NCBI GenBank assembly: GCA_028408365.1
Contig: JAOOLD010000003.1
Span: 1 to 64,000, forward strand
Reading direction: 5' to 3'
Length of the DNA: 64,000 nt
Origin: Bacteroidota bacterium
GTDB taxonomy: Bacteria > Bacteroidota > Bacteroidia > Flavobacteriales > BACL11
Shown here: in pieces, positions 1 to 7,955 of the stretch
Layout of the letters: each line of letters starts with the position of its first letter
Position numbering within the stretch: the first letter of the stretch is position 1
Notes under the pieces: model-generated
What the model was told of the DNA's origin: nothing
The model's input: only the letters and a program-made list of their open reading frames with translations
The model's database searches: none
Program-made: the position numbers and the translations under genes

Positions 1-937
1 TATTTTTTCTATGTACATACTTATTTTAATGAGTTGTGTAGATGTTAACAAAAAAAAAATATCTAATAATATAAATGAAAAGTACTATAAAATTGAAAGT
101 ATCAAAGAAGTTGATATAGTTTCTGAAAAAATTGAATCATATGATACAAGTAAAATGATATTCATCATAGGCGGTAAGTTTATTTTTGGAAATGATAATG
201 GATTAGAGAGAGAAAAACCTGAACAAGAGGTTATAATTCAAAGTTTTTTAATTGATAAAACTCTTGTTACTGTTAATGACTTTAGAAATTTTGTTATTAC
301 AACTGATTACAAAACAGAAGCAGAAAAGTTTGGAAATGCAATAGTATTTGTCGATTCAATTAATAATTGGCAGTTAATTGATGGTGCAAGTTGGGAATAT
401 CCTTTGGGTGACTCAAATCCAATTGCTTTAAATAATCACCCTGTTACTCAAGTTAGCTGGAACGATGCTTTAGCTTATTGTGAATTTTGTGACAAAACTT
501 TACCAACTGAGCTTCAGTGGGAGTACGCAGCAAGTGAAAGAGGTAAAAAGAAAAATCAATTGTTTTATTGGGGTAATGATCTTATGATAAATAATAAATA
601 TATGTGTAACACATGGGCTTCAGGCTATCCAAATTCAATTGGATTTAAAGATGGATTTAAATATACATCTCCTGTTAGATATTATGGAGCAAATTCATTA
701 GGAATTTTTGATATGGCAGGTAATGTTTGGGAATGGTGCTATAACTGGCATTTACCCTATACAGGCAGTAAACAGATATTTCCAACTGAACTTCAAGGAA
801 AGGCACAAAGAGGCGGTTCTTTTTTATGTAATCCAAATTATTGTCACGGATTTAGGCTTTCTGCAAGATCTGCAACTTCACCTGAAAGTTCTTTGTTTCA
901 TGTTGGATTTAGATGTGTAAAAAATATAGCCAATTGA
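1..937 (+). CDS. FGE/SUMF1-fold lipoprotein (5' end probably outside window)
   Basis: The product has the formylglycine-generating enzyme fold (FGE-sulfatase domain, about residues 45-305 of the ORF from 11). The ending GNVWEW ... RGGSF ... GFRC is typical. Cys273 and Cys278 of the track ORF form a C-x4-C pair after RGGSF. Genuine FGEs carry their copper-binding catalytic cysteines there, so this copy may be an active enzyme rather than a GldJ/GldK-like scaffold. The listed ATG at 11 gives a very short, uncharged leader before a lipobox-like LMSC. The frame is open to base 2, so the true start and the rest of a signal peptide probably lie upstream. It would be a periplasm-facing lipoprotein. 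The substrate is unknown, and no sulfatase gene is in the window. Confidence 0.8.
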   Translation, partial: IFSMYILILMSCVDVNKKKISNNINEKYYKIESIKEVDIVSEKIESYDTSKMIFIIGGKFIFGNDNGLEREKPEQEVIIQSFLIDKTLVTVNDFRNFVITTDYKTEAEKFGNAIVFVDSINNWQLIDGASWEYPLGDSNPIALNNHPVTQVSWNDALAYCEFCDKTLPTELQWEYAASERGKKKNQLFYWGNDLMINNKYMCNTWASGYPNSIGFKDGFKYTSPVRYYGANSLGIFDMAGNVWEWCYNWHLPYTGSKQIFPTELQGKAQRGGSFLCNPNYCHGFRLSARSATSPESSLFHVGFRCVKNIAN

Positions 938-975
938 AATATTAATAATTTTATTTTTTTAATAAGTAATTAATG

Positions 976-983
976 TATGTTTG
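976..983 (+). promoter_or_regulatory. -7 promoter box TATGTTTG
   Basis: Matches the Bacteroidota -7 consensus TAnnTTTG. It lies 13-19 nt upstream of the two possible ATG starts of the NTF2-like lipoprotein gene. Confidence 0.5.
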
Positions 984-1002
984 AAAAATTAAATTAATGA
1001 TT

Positions 1003-1512
1003 ATGAAAAAAACTATTTACTTTTTGTCTATTATATTATTTGTTTCTTCTTGTAGTTCTGATGTTTCCTTAGTTGCAAAAGATGAAAATATATACAAAAT
1101 ATTTAAAGAGAATTGTGAGACTGTAATAGCTTATGAGACTGCTTTCTGTGAAGAAAGTATTGATTATGAAATTTTCTACTCTGAAAATGCAATAATAAAG
1201 GGCACAATGTTGGGTGACAAAGATTCAATGTATGTTGCTGATCGTATGATTGCGCATCAAGAACTTTGGCAGAAATATGATTTTAGTATGTCTCCTTTAA
1301 ATCCGTTACCTGGTGTTAATTCTGAAACAAAAAAAATGGATGGCTCTGTTAGAATGTATTTTGATATTACAATAACGCTAACAGAGAATGGAAACTCTAT
1401 CACAATGCCAATGTATAACTCATTTGATTTTGATGATGAAGGAAAAATACTTTATCTGCAATATTATGGAGATTTTACAGCTGCATTTCTTTCTCTTGAA
1501 GAGCAGATATGA
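1003..1512 (+). CDS. NTF2/SnoaL-like lipoprotein
   Basis: A lipoprotein of about 169 residues with signal peptide MKKTIYFLSIILF and lipobox VSSC (lipidated Cys at about residue 17). The start at 1003 is preferred over 997 because it puts the Lys-Lys pair directly after the initiator Met. The mature part looks like a cone-shaped NTF2/SnoaL fold: an N-terminal helical region followed by alternating strands, with a conserved-looking D-x-D near the C-terminus. No catalytic residues can be assigned, so no reaction is proposed. It is transcribed alone, with a -7 box upstream and a hairpin terminator about 40 nt downstream. The fold assignment is by eye and moderately sure. Confidence 0.6.
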   Translation: MKKTIYFLSIILFVSSCSSDVSLVAKDENIYKIFKENCETVIAYETAFCEESIDYEIFYSENAIIKGTMLGDKDSMYVADRMIAHQELWQKYDFSMSPLNPLPGVNSETKKMDGSVRMYFDITITLTENGNSITMPMYNSFDFDDEGKILYLQYYGDFTAAFLSLEEQI

Positions 1513-1543
1513 ATTCTACATTTATTAGAAATTTAATAAATGT

Positions 1544-1587
1544 AAAAATTAATAAACCCACTCATTTGAGTGGTTTATTTTTGGTGG
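1544..1587. repeat. Imperfect direct repeat, copy A (terminator plus TTGGTGG)
   Basis: AAAAATTAATAAA, then the CCCACTCA-TGAGTGG palindrome, then TTTATTTTTGGTGG. It matches copy B at 2127-2174 apart from small gaps and two loop bases. The two copies flank the GrpB gene. Confidence 0.6.
1551..1581 (+). terminator. Rho-independent terminator, possibly bidirectional
   Basis: Stem CCACTC-ATTT-GAGTGG, extended by AATAAA/TTTATT, followed by TTTATTTTT. It closes the NTF2-like lipoprotein gene and can also act on the convergent GrpB gene. Its core is the same as the tRNA-Val terminator at 2139. Confidence 0.75.
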
Positions 1588-1613
1588 ACCTCTTGGTCCT
1601 TATTTCGAACTTT

Positions 1614-2120
1614 TTAATCAAATTTTAGCATCTTCTCAACAGATCTTACAAATGTAGTTTTTGCATCGGCATATTCATTTCCATCTTTCCATTCTTTTTC
1701 TGACAGTGAATACTTTAACCTTTGATATTTTTTTCTAGTAACCTCATTTGATCTTAATTCATTTCTAAATGCTATATGTCTTTTAAACCATCGACTATCA
1801 TGTTTTACTAAATGAATATGAGCTATTCTTTTTTTGCTTTCTTCAAAAATGAAGAATCTTCTATTAGGTATTTCTATCTCATATTCTTTAATGTGTTTAT
1901 ACCCTAAATTTTTGATAGGGTCAATATATTTATCTAATTCATTAGAACTAACTCCTATTAAAATATCAATAATTGGTTTTGAATCAAGATTTTTTACAGA
2001 AGTACTACCAATATGCTCAATTATAACATCATTGTCAACAATAATGTTTTGTATTTCTTTTTTTATCGTTTCAAAAAGTAAAGGCCATTCATCATTATAA
2101 GGGACTATGTTGATTTTCAT
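1614..2120 (-). CDS. GrpB-family protein (UPF0157)
   Basis: About 168 residues. It carries the GrpB signature, with the N-terminal PYNDEWP segment and IEHIGSTSV followed by SKPIIDILIG. This is a nucleotidyltransferase-like fold, and some relatives are fused to dephospho-CoA kinase. The molecular function of stand-alone copies is not established. The track start at 2147 is rejected because the first nine codons run into the tRNA-Val terminator hairpin. The ATG giving MKINIVPYNDEW is the natural start. The gene is a lone minus-strand cassette between two similar terminator repeats and downstream of tRNA-Val. It could be read through from the tRNA or come from a weak promoter I could not identify. 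Confidence 0.85.
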   Translation of the reverse strand: MKINIVPYNDEWPLLFETIKKEIQNIIVDNDVIIEHIGSTSVKNLDSKPIIDILIGVSSNELDKYIDPIKNLGYKHIKEYEIEIPNRRFFIFEESKKRIAHIHLVKHDSRWFKRHIAFRNELRSNEVTRKKYQRLKYSLSEKEWKDGNEYADAKTTFVRSVEKMLKFD

Positions 2121-2126
2121 TATTTC

Positions 2127-2174
2127 AAAAATTAATAAAAAACCCACTCAAATGAGTGGGTTTTTTATTGGTGG
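2127..2174. repeat. Imperfect direct repeat, copy B (terminator plus tRNA 3' end)
   Basis: AAAAATTAATAAAAAA, then the CCCACTCA-TGAGTGGG palindrome, then TTTTTTATTGGTGG, running into the CCA end of tRNA-Val. It pairs with copy A at 1544-1587. Confidence 0.6.
2139..2167 (-). terminator. Intrinsic terminator of tRNA-Val
   Basis: On the minus strand the stem CCCACTC-ATTT-GAGTGGG is followed by TTTTTTATT, immediately after the tRNA 3' end. It is a strong intrinsic terminator. Confidence 0.85.
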
Positions 2175-2246
2175 GCGATACTGGATTCGAACCAGTGACC
2201 CCCTGCGTGTAAAGCAGGTGCTCTAAACCAACTGAGCTAATCGCCC
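2169..2246 (-). tRNA. tRNA-Val (anticodon TAC)
   Basis: The minus strand reads GGGCGAT ... ATCGCCC-A-CCA. The acceptor stem is intact, the D-arm contains AGCTCAGTTGG, the anticodon stem is CCTGC/GCAGG with loop TTTACAC, and the T-loop is TTCGAAT. The CCA end is encoded (2169-2171). A promoter lies 11 nt upstream and a terminator directly follows. Confidence 0.96.
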
Positions 2247-2257
2247 TGTAGAGAGTG

Positions 2258-2286
2258 CAAATATAAATTTTTTGTTTGAACTACAA
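2258..2286 (-). promoter_or_regulatory. Promoter of tRNA-Val (TTG-N18-TATATTTG)
   Basis: The minus strand carries -7 box TATATTTG (2258-2265) and a -33 TTG (2284-2286) with an 18-nt spacer. This is the full flavobacterial consensus, 11 nt from the tRNA 5' end. Confidence 0.7.
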
Positions 2287-2289
2287 TCA

Positions 2290-3504
2290 TTAAATTAACT
2301 CACCAACTAAAAATGTACTTCCACCCACAAAAATTATATCATTTTCATTTGCTTTTTCATTTGCTTTTTCAAACGCAATAAAAGAACTACTAAAGCAATT
2401 ACCACTTAAATTAAATTTTTGTGACATCTTTAGTAATTCTCTTTCGCAAAAACCTCTTGGAATATTAGGTTTGCAAAAATAGTAAAAGGCATTCTTGGGT
2501 AACAAATTAAAAATTTTCTTTAAATTTTTATCATTTACAAATCCGATTACCATATGAATATTTTCATAAGATAGTTCATTAATTTCATTTATGCTTTTAT
2601 TAATTGCATCAATGTTATGACCAATATCAAAAATTGTTTTTGGTTTTAAGGATGTTATTTCCCATCTACCTCTTAATCCAGTATTTTTTATAACTCTATT
2701 CAATCCCTTTGATATTTCTATTTCTGAAATGTTTAGTATTTTTTCTTCATTTAAAATCTGAAAAGTTTTTTCAGCTGTATTAATATTTTCTATTTGAAAA
2801 TCTCCATTTAAGTCCGTAGTGTAGTTATTCTTTTTGTTTGAAAAGAAAATTTTTGATTTTTTTTCTGATGCAATTTTATAAAAAATAGAATCACTAATTT
2901 TATTTTTTCTTCCAATAATAATTGGAGTATTTCTTTTAATAATTCCCCCTTTCTCTTGTGCAATCTTCTCTATACTATTACCTAATAGGTTTGTATGATC
3001 AAGACTTATATTTGTAATAACTGAAAGAATAGGGTTTATAATATTTGTACTATCAAGTCTTCCCCCAAGTCCAACCTCTATAACAGCTATATCAACTTTT
3101 TCACTGCTAAAATGAAGAAAAGATAAAAGCACTGTCATTTCAAAAAATGAAAGTTTATTCTTCTTAAAAAAATCAAAATTGTTTTTTACAAATTCAACTA
3201 CTTTTTCTTTTGATATGGGCTTTCCATTGATTTTAATTCTTTCTCTGAAATCTTTTAAATGAGGGGAGGTATAAAGTCCAACTTTTAATTTTTTTTCTTG
3301 TAAAACAGATGCTAACATATGTGAAACAGAACCTTTGCCATTTGTTCCACCAACATGAATACTTTTAAAGTTTTTTTGGGGGTGATTAAATTCTTCGCAT
3401 GCAATTTTTATATTTCCAATATCTTTCTTGTAAGCAATTTTGCCAATTCTTTGATACATTGGAAGCGAATTAAAGAGAAATTCTGTTGCCTCTTTATAGT
3501 CCAT
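2290..3504 (-). CDS. folC: Folylpolyglutamate synthase / dihydrofolate synthase
   Basis: A 404-residue Mur-ligase-family enzyme that adds glutamate to dihydropteroate and folates in the cytoplasm. The ATP-binding loop GTNGKGSV is near residue 55. The family sequences GLGGRLDSTN (about 145) and DHTNLLG (about 168) follow, and the C-terminal ligase domain contains FDIGHNIDA. The start codon overlaps the tonB stop (TAATG), so it is the last gene of the seven-gene minus-strand run starting at 9178. Near the C-terminus, EKAN is repeated twice in tandem and coded by a 12-bp duplication. This is probably harmless because the region is poorly conserved. Confidence 0.95.
   Translation of the reverse strand: MDYKEATEFLFNSLPMYQRIGKIAYKKDIGNIKIACEEFNHPQKNFKSIHVGGTNGKGSVSHMLASVLQEKKLKVGLYTSPHLKDFRERIKINGKPISKEKVVEFVKNNFDFFKKNKLSFFEMTVLLSFLHFSSEKVDIAVIEVGLGGRLDSTNIINPILSVITNISLDHTNLLGNSIEKIAQEKGGIIKRNTPIIIGRKNKISDSIFYKIASEKKSKIFFSNKKNNYTTDLNGDFQIENINTAEKTFQILNEEKILNISEIEISKGLNRVIKNTGLRGRWEITSLKPKTIFDIGHNIDAINKSINEINELSYENIHMVIGFVNDKNLKKIFNLLPKNAFYYFCKPNIPRGFCERELLKMSQKFNLSGNCFSSSFIAFEKANEKANENDIIFVGGSTFLVGELI
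2345..2368. repeat. 12-bp tandem duplication inside folC
   Basis: TCATTTGCTTTT is present twice head to tail and encodes a duplicated EKAN in frame. Confidence 0.6.
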
Positions 3505-4346
3505 TAATTGAGTTTAAAGTTGTAAATAATTTTTCCCTGTTGACTGATAGGTGCATTATTATTAACTGAAAATCTTGTTTTTAAAGCTGCTTGCTTAGCT
3601 CTTAATAGTAAATTTTTATTGAAAGTTGTAGTTCCTTTAGATCCCGTTATAGCATTAGTTACAATACCATTTCTGTTTACAGTTATTAGAACAACAACAA
3701 TACCTTCATCTTGAACATCATAGTCAGGTAATATTCTTAAAGAAACGTTTCTACCTTCTAAGCTGAATGAAATACCATCAGTGCCTGCTTCATAACCATC
3801 AACATTTTCATTTTTAACATTACTTTCGCCACCAAGGTCTATTTTACTTTCGTCAAATGAATTTTCGTTTTTATTTTTTTTTGAAAAAATAGCTTTTGGA
3901 TCTACAACTTGTTGTTCCTCTTCAATAACTTCATTTTTTATTTCTGATTCAACAGTTTCTTCGCTCTCTTTTTCTTCATCATTTTCATTTACTGCTTCAA
4001 CTTCTTCTTCAATAATTTCTGGCTCAGTAATAGGTTTTTTAATTTTTTCCTCAATTTCATTTACGCTTATTGTTTCTTCAACAGATTGATCGATTATAGT
4101 ATTATTTGGAGGCGTAATTAAATTTGAATTATTGACCTTTTTTATTTCTGGTGGAGTCTCAACTTCTTCGATATTGATATTGTTAGAACTATTATTGAAC
4201 CCAAAGTTTATTGCAATACCCTTTTCCTCTGGAGGAGGTGTTTGATAAGATAAACCAAAATAGAAAAAGCAAGCTATGGCTATGAGATGAAAAATTAAGC
4301 TGAACATAATTCCTTTTAGCTTGTGTGTAGAATTGGATTTATTCAT
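3504..4346 (-). CDS. tonB: TonB-like energy transducer
   Basis: 280 residues with the layout of a TonB protein. There is a short cytoplasmic N-terminus, one membrane helix at about residues 13-33, and a periplasmic linker rich in Pro, Glu and Asn (about 35-170) with many Glu-Glu runs. The C-terminal domain of about 85 residues contains GIVVVLITVNRNGIV and ends FKLN, as in TonB C-terminal domains. It would transmit proton-motive force from ExbB/ExbD to TonB-dependent outer-membrane receptors. It overlaps exbD upstream and folC downstream by one base (TAATG junctions). A TolA role is possible but less likely. Confidence 0.85.
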   Translation of the reverse strand: MNKSNSTHKLKGIMFSLIFHLIAIACFFYFGLSYQTPPPEEKGIAINFGFNNSSNNINIEEVETPPEIKKVNNSNLITPPNNTIIDQSVEETISVNEIEEKIKKPITEPEIIEEEVEAVNENDEEKESEETVESEIKNEVIEEEQQVVDPKAIFSKKNKNENSFDESKIDLGGESNVKNENVDGYEAGTDGISFSLEGRNVSLRILPDYDVQDEGIVVVLITVNRNGIVTNAITGSKGTTTFNKNLLLRAKQAALKTRFSVNNNAPISQQGKIIYNFKLN

Positions 4347-4738
4347 TAACTAGGATCTGTTGCAAGAACTATTTTATAGTTGTTACGATATGCTATGTCC
4401 ATGACTTTTACAACATGCTCAATATCTACAGATTTGTCTGAATGTAAAATTATTGCCGGTTCTAGTTCAGAGCTTAAAATATTAATTAACCTAGTTTCAA
4501 GTTCAGTAATATCAACTTGATTCTCATCAATATAAAAATTGATGTCTTTGTCAATTGAAATTGAAATAGTTTGTTTCTCTAGAGTCTTTGATTTGCTGTT
4601 TGGTAGAAGAAGTTTTAGAGCATTAGGACTAACTAAAGTTGAAGTTAGCATAAAAAAGATCAAAAGCAAAAAGACAATGTCTGTCATTGAAGACATGTTA
4701 AAATTTGGTGATACTTTATTTCTACTCCTTAATGCCAT
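4346..4738 (-). CDS. exbD: Biopolymer transporter ExbD/TolR
   Basis: 130 residues, the normal ExbD/TolR length. A short cytoplasmic start is followed by one membrane helix (about 17-38) that begins MTDIVFLLLIFFMLTS. The Asp in MTDIVF is the proton-relay residue of the family. A periplasmic domain of about 90 residues follows and ends near VVLATDPS. It works with ExbB (3 nt upstream) and the TonB protein (overlapping downstream). The neighbouring TonB favours ExbD over TolR. Confidence 0.93.
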   Translation of the reverse strand: MALRSRNKVSPNFNMSSMTDIVFLLLIFFMLTSTLVSPNALKLLLPNSKSKTLEKQTISISIDKDINFYIDENQVDITELETRLINILSSELEPAIILHSDKSVDIEHVVKVMDIAYRNNYKIVLATDPS

Positions 4739-4741
4739 TTT

Positions 4742-5419
4742 CTACTCATTGTGATGTAGATGATCTAAAAATTCAGTTGTTCTTGCTTCTAATTGAAATA
4801 CAACTTTTTCAACTTTGCTTACAAGAAAATTATATGAAATGTAAGCTATTATTCCAACTATCAGACCAGCAACAGTTGTAACCATTGCAGTGTATATTCC
4901 CTGAGATAACATCTCGACATCAATATTACCGCCAGAGCTTGCCATTTGATGAAATGCCAATATCATTCCTATGACAGTACCTAAAAAACCTATCATCGGG
5001 GCAGCTCCAGAAATAGTTGCAAGATTTGAAAGATTATTTTCCATTTTGTAGATCTCAAGTTTACCTTGATTTTCAATTGCTGCAGAAATATCAGTCATAG
5101 GCTTATCAATTCTGTCAATTCCTTTTTCAATCATTCTGGAAATTGGATTATTAGTATTTTGACATAGTGTTTTGGCCGCCGAATAATCTTTATTTTCAAC
5201 AAAGTTTTTTATTGTATTAAAAAAATTTTCATCTTCTTTACTAGCATCTTTTATTGCAGAGTATCTTTCAAAAAGTATGAAAATTGCATAAAATGAGAGG
5301 ATACCTAAAGTAACCATTATAATATTTCCACCAGTTCCCCCACTTGTGATTAGGTCAATAATTGATAAAGTTTCTGTTTCAATATTACTTAAACTATCTG
5401 TTTGGATTTTATTTTCCAT
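4742..5419 (-). CDS. exbB: MotA/TolQ/ExbB proton channel family protein
   Basis: 225 residues. The N-terminal extension contains a Gly-rich TSGGTGG, followed by the first membrane helix (about 33-52). A cytoplasmic loop leads to the paired C-terminal helices, with the family segments AAPMIGFLGTVIGMI (about 138-152) and TAMVTTVAGLIVGI (about 177-190). These helices form the proton channel that drives ExbD and TonB. It is the first of the exbB-exbD-tonB trio and lies 27 nt after nhaD. Confidence 0.94.
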   Translation of the reverse strand: MENKIQTDSLSNIETETLSIIDLITSGGTGGNIIMVTLGILSFYAIFILFERYSAIKDASKEDENFFNTIKNFVENKDYSAAKTLCQNTNNPISRMIEKGIDRIDKPMTDISAAIENQGKLEIYKMENNLSNLATISGAAPMIGFLGTVIGMILAFHQMASSGGNIDVEMLSQGIYTAMVTTVAGLIVGIIAYISYNFLVSKVEKVVFQLEARTTEFLDHLHHNE

Positions 5420-5446
5420 ATTTTTCTAACGATATATTTTATAAAT

Positions 5447-6853
5447 TTATTGCATTATTATGTATGTTATTGCTCCTGCAACATATCCTATTAGGGCTAA
5501 AAAAGAAATGCGTTTTAGATACCACATAAAATCTATTTTAAGTATTCCCATTACAGCTACTCCAGCGGCTGAACCAATGATTAGAACTGATCCCCCTGTT
5601 CCAGCACAATAAGCTAAAAATTGCCAAAACTTATGGTCTTGAGGATATGCTAAAATACCATCTTGAATAGGCCCTATTTCATACATACCCATAGCTCCAG
5701 CAACTAATGGTACATTATCAACCAATGCTGACATCAAACCAATCAGTACGTTAATTATGTATATTTTATTCTCACCAGAGAAAGTATTTTCTAAATATTT
5801 AGCCACTATATCCAATTGACCAGCTGACTGTAGTCCAGCAACAGCTAATAAAATTCCTAAGAAGAAAAATATAGTTGGTGTATCTACTTTTTTTAATACG
5901 CCGATAACTGATAAATGACGTCTTTGTTCATAATTCTTGTCACTGTGTAGGATTTCTGTGGTAACCCACAAGATACCAAGTGAAAGTAGCATTCCTAAAT
6001 AGGGTGGTAGTCCCGTAGTTATTTTGAAAATAGGAACGAACAATAAGCCTATTACTCCCATGTAAAAAATTAAGTTTCTTTCATAAGTATTAACAGAACT
6101 TATTTCAGAATTTAGGTTTGATAGGTCAGGGTTTTCGATACTCCCTTTCAATTTGAAAGAAATGTATATTAGAGGAACAATCATACAAACTAATGACGGG
6201 ATGAAGATTGAATAAATAATATTCCAAGCAGTAACTTGTCCACCTACCCAAAGCATTATTGTTGTAACATCACCCATTGGAGACCAGGCTCCACCAGCAT
6301 TAGCTGAGATAATAATCATTCCTGCAAACATCCACAAGTCTTTTTTGTCTTTTATCATTTTAGATATTAAAGCAGCCATAACAATTGAGGTAGTTAAGTT
6401 GTCAAGAACTGCAGAAAAGAAAAAAGAAATAACACATAAAATCCACATCAATGGTACTTTTCTTTTAGTGGTTATTTTATCTGTAATAATTGAAAAACCT
6501 TGGTGGCTATCAACTAACTCAACTATTGTCATTGCAGCTAAAAGGAAAAACAAGATTTCACCTATGTCTACGAGATGATGAGACAGCTCATATTTTAAAA
6601 ACTTAATTGGTTTAGCATATTCATCGCTAGAATAAAATCCTAGTTCTTTAAGAGAATTAAATTTCGTTTTGAATTTTTCGTAAAATTCTGTAAGAAATTC
6701 TTTAGTTACTAGTTCATCTATTCCTAAAGCTAAAGCTCCCCAAATTACACCTCCCATTACTAATGCTGAGGCTGCTTTATCAATTTTAATTGGGTGTTCA
6801 AGTGCAATGGCTAAATACCCTATGACAAAAATAATTATTAAAAATATCTCCAT
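5447..6853 (-). CDS. nhaD: NhaD-type sodium:proton antiporter
   Basis: A 468-residue polytopic membrane protein of the NhaD family (ion transporter superfamily), with about 12-13 hydrophobic segments. Recognisable family stretches are SFFFSAVLDNLTTSIV (about 142-157) and ANAGGAWSPMGDVTT (about 184-198) in the first half. The second half has the matching ALVDNVPLVAGAMGMY and YCAGTGGSVLIIGSAAGV. It exports Na+ in exchange for H+ across the inner membrane, which suits a marine organism. It sits between mscS and exbB in one tight operon, so ion homeostasis and TonB energy coupling are transcribed together. Confidence 0.93.
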   Translation of the reverse strand: MEIFLIIIFVIGYLAIALEHPIKIDKAASALVMGGVIWGALALGIDELVTKEFLTEFYEKFKTKFNSLKELGFYSSDEYAKPIKFLKYELSHHLVDIGEILFFLLAAMTIVELVDSHQGFSIITDKITTKRKVPLMWILCVISFFFSAVLDNLTTSIVMAALISKMIKDKKDLWMFAGMIIISANAGGAWSPMGDVTTIMLWVGGQVTAWNIIYSIFIPSLVCMIVPLIYISFKLKGSIENPDLSNLNSEISSVNTYERNLIFYMGVIGLLFVPIFKITTGLPPYLGMLLSLGILWVTTEILHSDKNYEQRRHLSVIGVLKKVDTPTIFFFLGILLAVAGLQSAGQLDIVAKYLENTFSGENKIYIINVLIGLMSALVDNVPLVAGAMGMYEIGPIQDGILAYPQDHKFWQFLAYCAGTGGSVLIIGSAAGVAVMGILKIDFMWYLKRISFLALIGYVAGAITYIIMQ

Positions 6854-6857
6854 TTTT

Positions 6858-7955
6858 TTATTTTTCTAAGTAAACAGTTGTTGAAGGAAAAGCAAAATCA
6901 GAATTATTGCTTTTAACTATATTCATGATTTCAAAATTAATTTCTTGCTTGACATTGGTTAAGTCTTCCCAGTTAGGGCTATTCACAAAATATACAATTA
7001 GTATATCTAATGAACTAGCTCCAAATTCTTGAAACTTCACCATACAGTTATCAGTTGTTAGTTTATGACTTTTTATTAAAATTTCAATTTCTGAAACAAT
7101 TTTTTTTATTTGATCAATTTGTGTGTCATAAGTAAGACCAAGGTAAAACTTTACTCTTCTTACATTTCTTTTTCCCAAATTGTCTAGCTCAGCATCAACC
7201 ATTTTTTTATTGGGGACACTAACTAAACTCTTATCAAAAGTTCGAATTCTTGTGCTTCTAAATCCAACTTTTTCAACTGAACCAGTGATATTACCTACAG
7301 TAACTATATCTCCTACTGTGAAGGGTTGATCAAAGAAAATTGTAAATGAACCAAGTAAATTTTCAAGACTTTCCTTAGATGCCATAGCAATCGCAATCCC
7401 ACCAATTCCTAAGCCTGTTGCTAATGCTGTTATATTTACATTAAAGACATTAGAAAGAACTATAAAAAGACCAAAAATAATAGCTAAGATCTTTATAATT
7501 TCAACAGCAAATGGAATTAACTGATCATCCATTTTATTTTCAGTCTTACTTGCTTTTTTTAGCAGTAGACTACCAACATAACTTATAATTTTAAGTATGA
7601 CTTTTAATATTGAGAAAATATATATTAATGAAAAAGCTTTGTCAATAAACAATTTTAATCCAAATTTATTTTTTTCAGCTAACTCCCAGCTTGAAGGAAA
7701 ATTAATTTGCGAAAAAGCGAGAAAGAGAACTGATAAGTTAAAAAACAGGTTTAACGGTTTTATGGTATCATTTTTAAAATCACTAAAATTCTCATCATTA
7801 CTATCTTTAGTTAAGTAATTAAAAATTGATTTACTGATGTAATTGATAAATAGCCTTTTTAATAATAATCCAATAATTAAGATCAACACAAAATATGTAA
7901 AATCTAATAGGCTATTTTCAAAAAAAGTTGTGTTTTTAAGGTAATCTATATTCAT
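6858..7955 (-). CDS. Mechanosensitive ion channel, MscS family
   Basis: 365 residues. Three to four N-terminal membrane helices are followed by the pore helix and a soluble beta domain. The stretch ALATGLGIGGIAIAMASKES (about 178-197) is the Ala/Gly-rich TM3 pore helix of MscS, and FTVGDIVTVGNITGSVEKVG is the start of the beta domain. It releases solutes under hypo-osmotic stress. The start overlaps the end of the upstream dehydrogenase gene by 4 nt (ATGA) and nhaD begins 4 nt after its stop, so the three are co-transcribed. Confidence 0.92.
   Translation of the reverse strand: MNIDYLKNTTFFENSLLDFTYFVLILIIGLLLKRLFINYISKSIFNYLTKDSNDENFSDFKNDTIKPLNLFFNLSVLFLAFSQINFPSSWELAEKNKFGLKLFIDKAFSLIYIFSILKVILKIISYVGSLLLKKASKTENKMDDQLIPFAVEIIKILAIIFGLFIVLSNVFNVNITALATGLGIGGIAIAMASKESLENLLGSFTIFFDQPFTVGDIVTVGNITGSVEKVGFRSTRIRTFDKSLVSVPNKKMVDAELDNLGKRNVRRVKFYLGLTYDTQIDQIKKIVSEIEILIKSHKLTTDNCMVKFQEFGASSLDILIVYFVNSPNWEDLTNVKQEINFEIMNIVKSNNSDFAFPSTTVYLEK

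Noticed and set aside
1582-1612. Second tRNA gene (TTCGAAC near ACCA on the minus strand)
   Set aside because: The distance from the T-loop to the end is too long and there are no D- or anticodon arms. At most a relic.
1834-2100. Plus-strand 88-residue ORF
   Set aside because: Antisense shadow of the GrpB gene, which has clear family motifs on the other strand.
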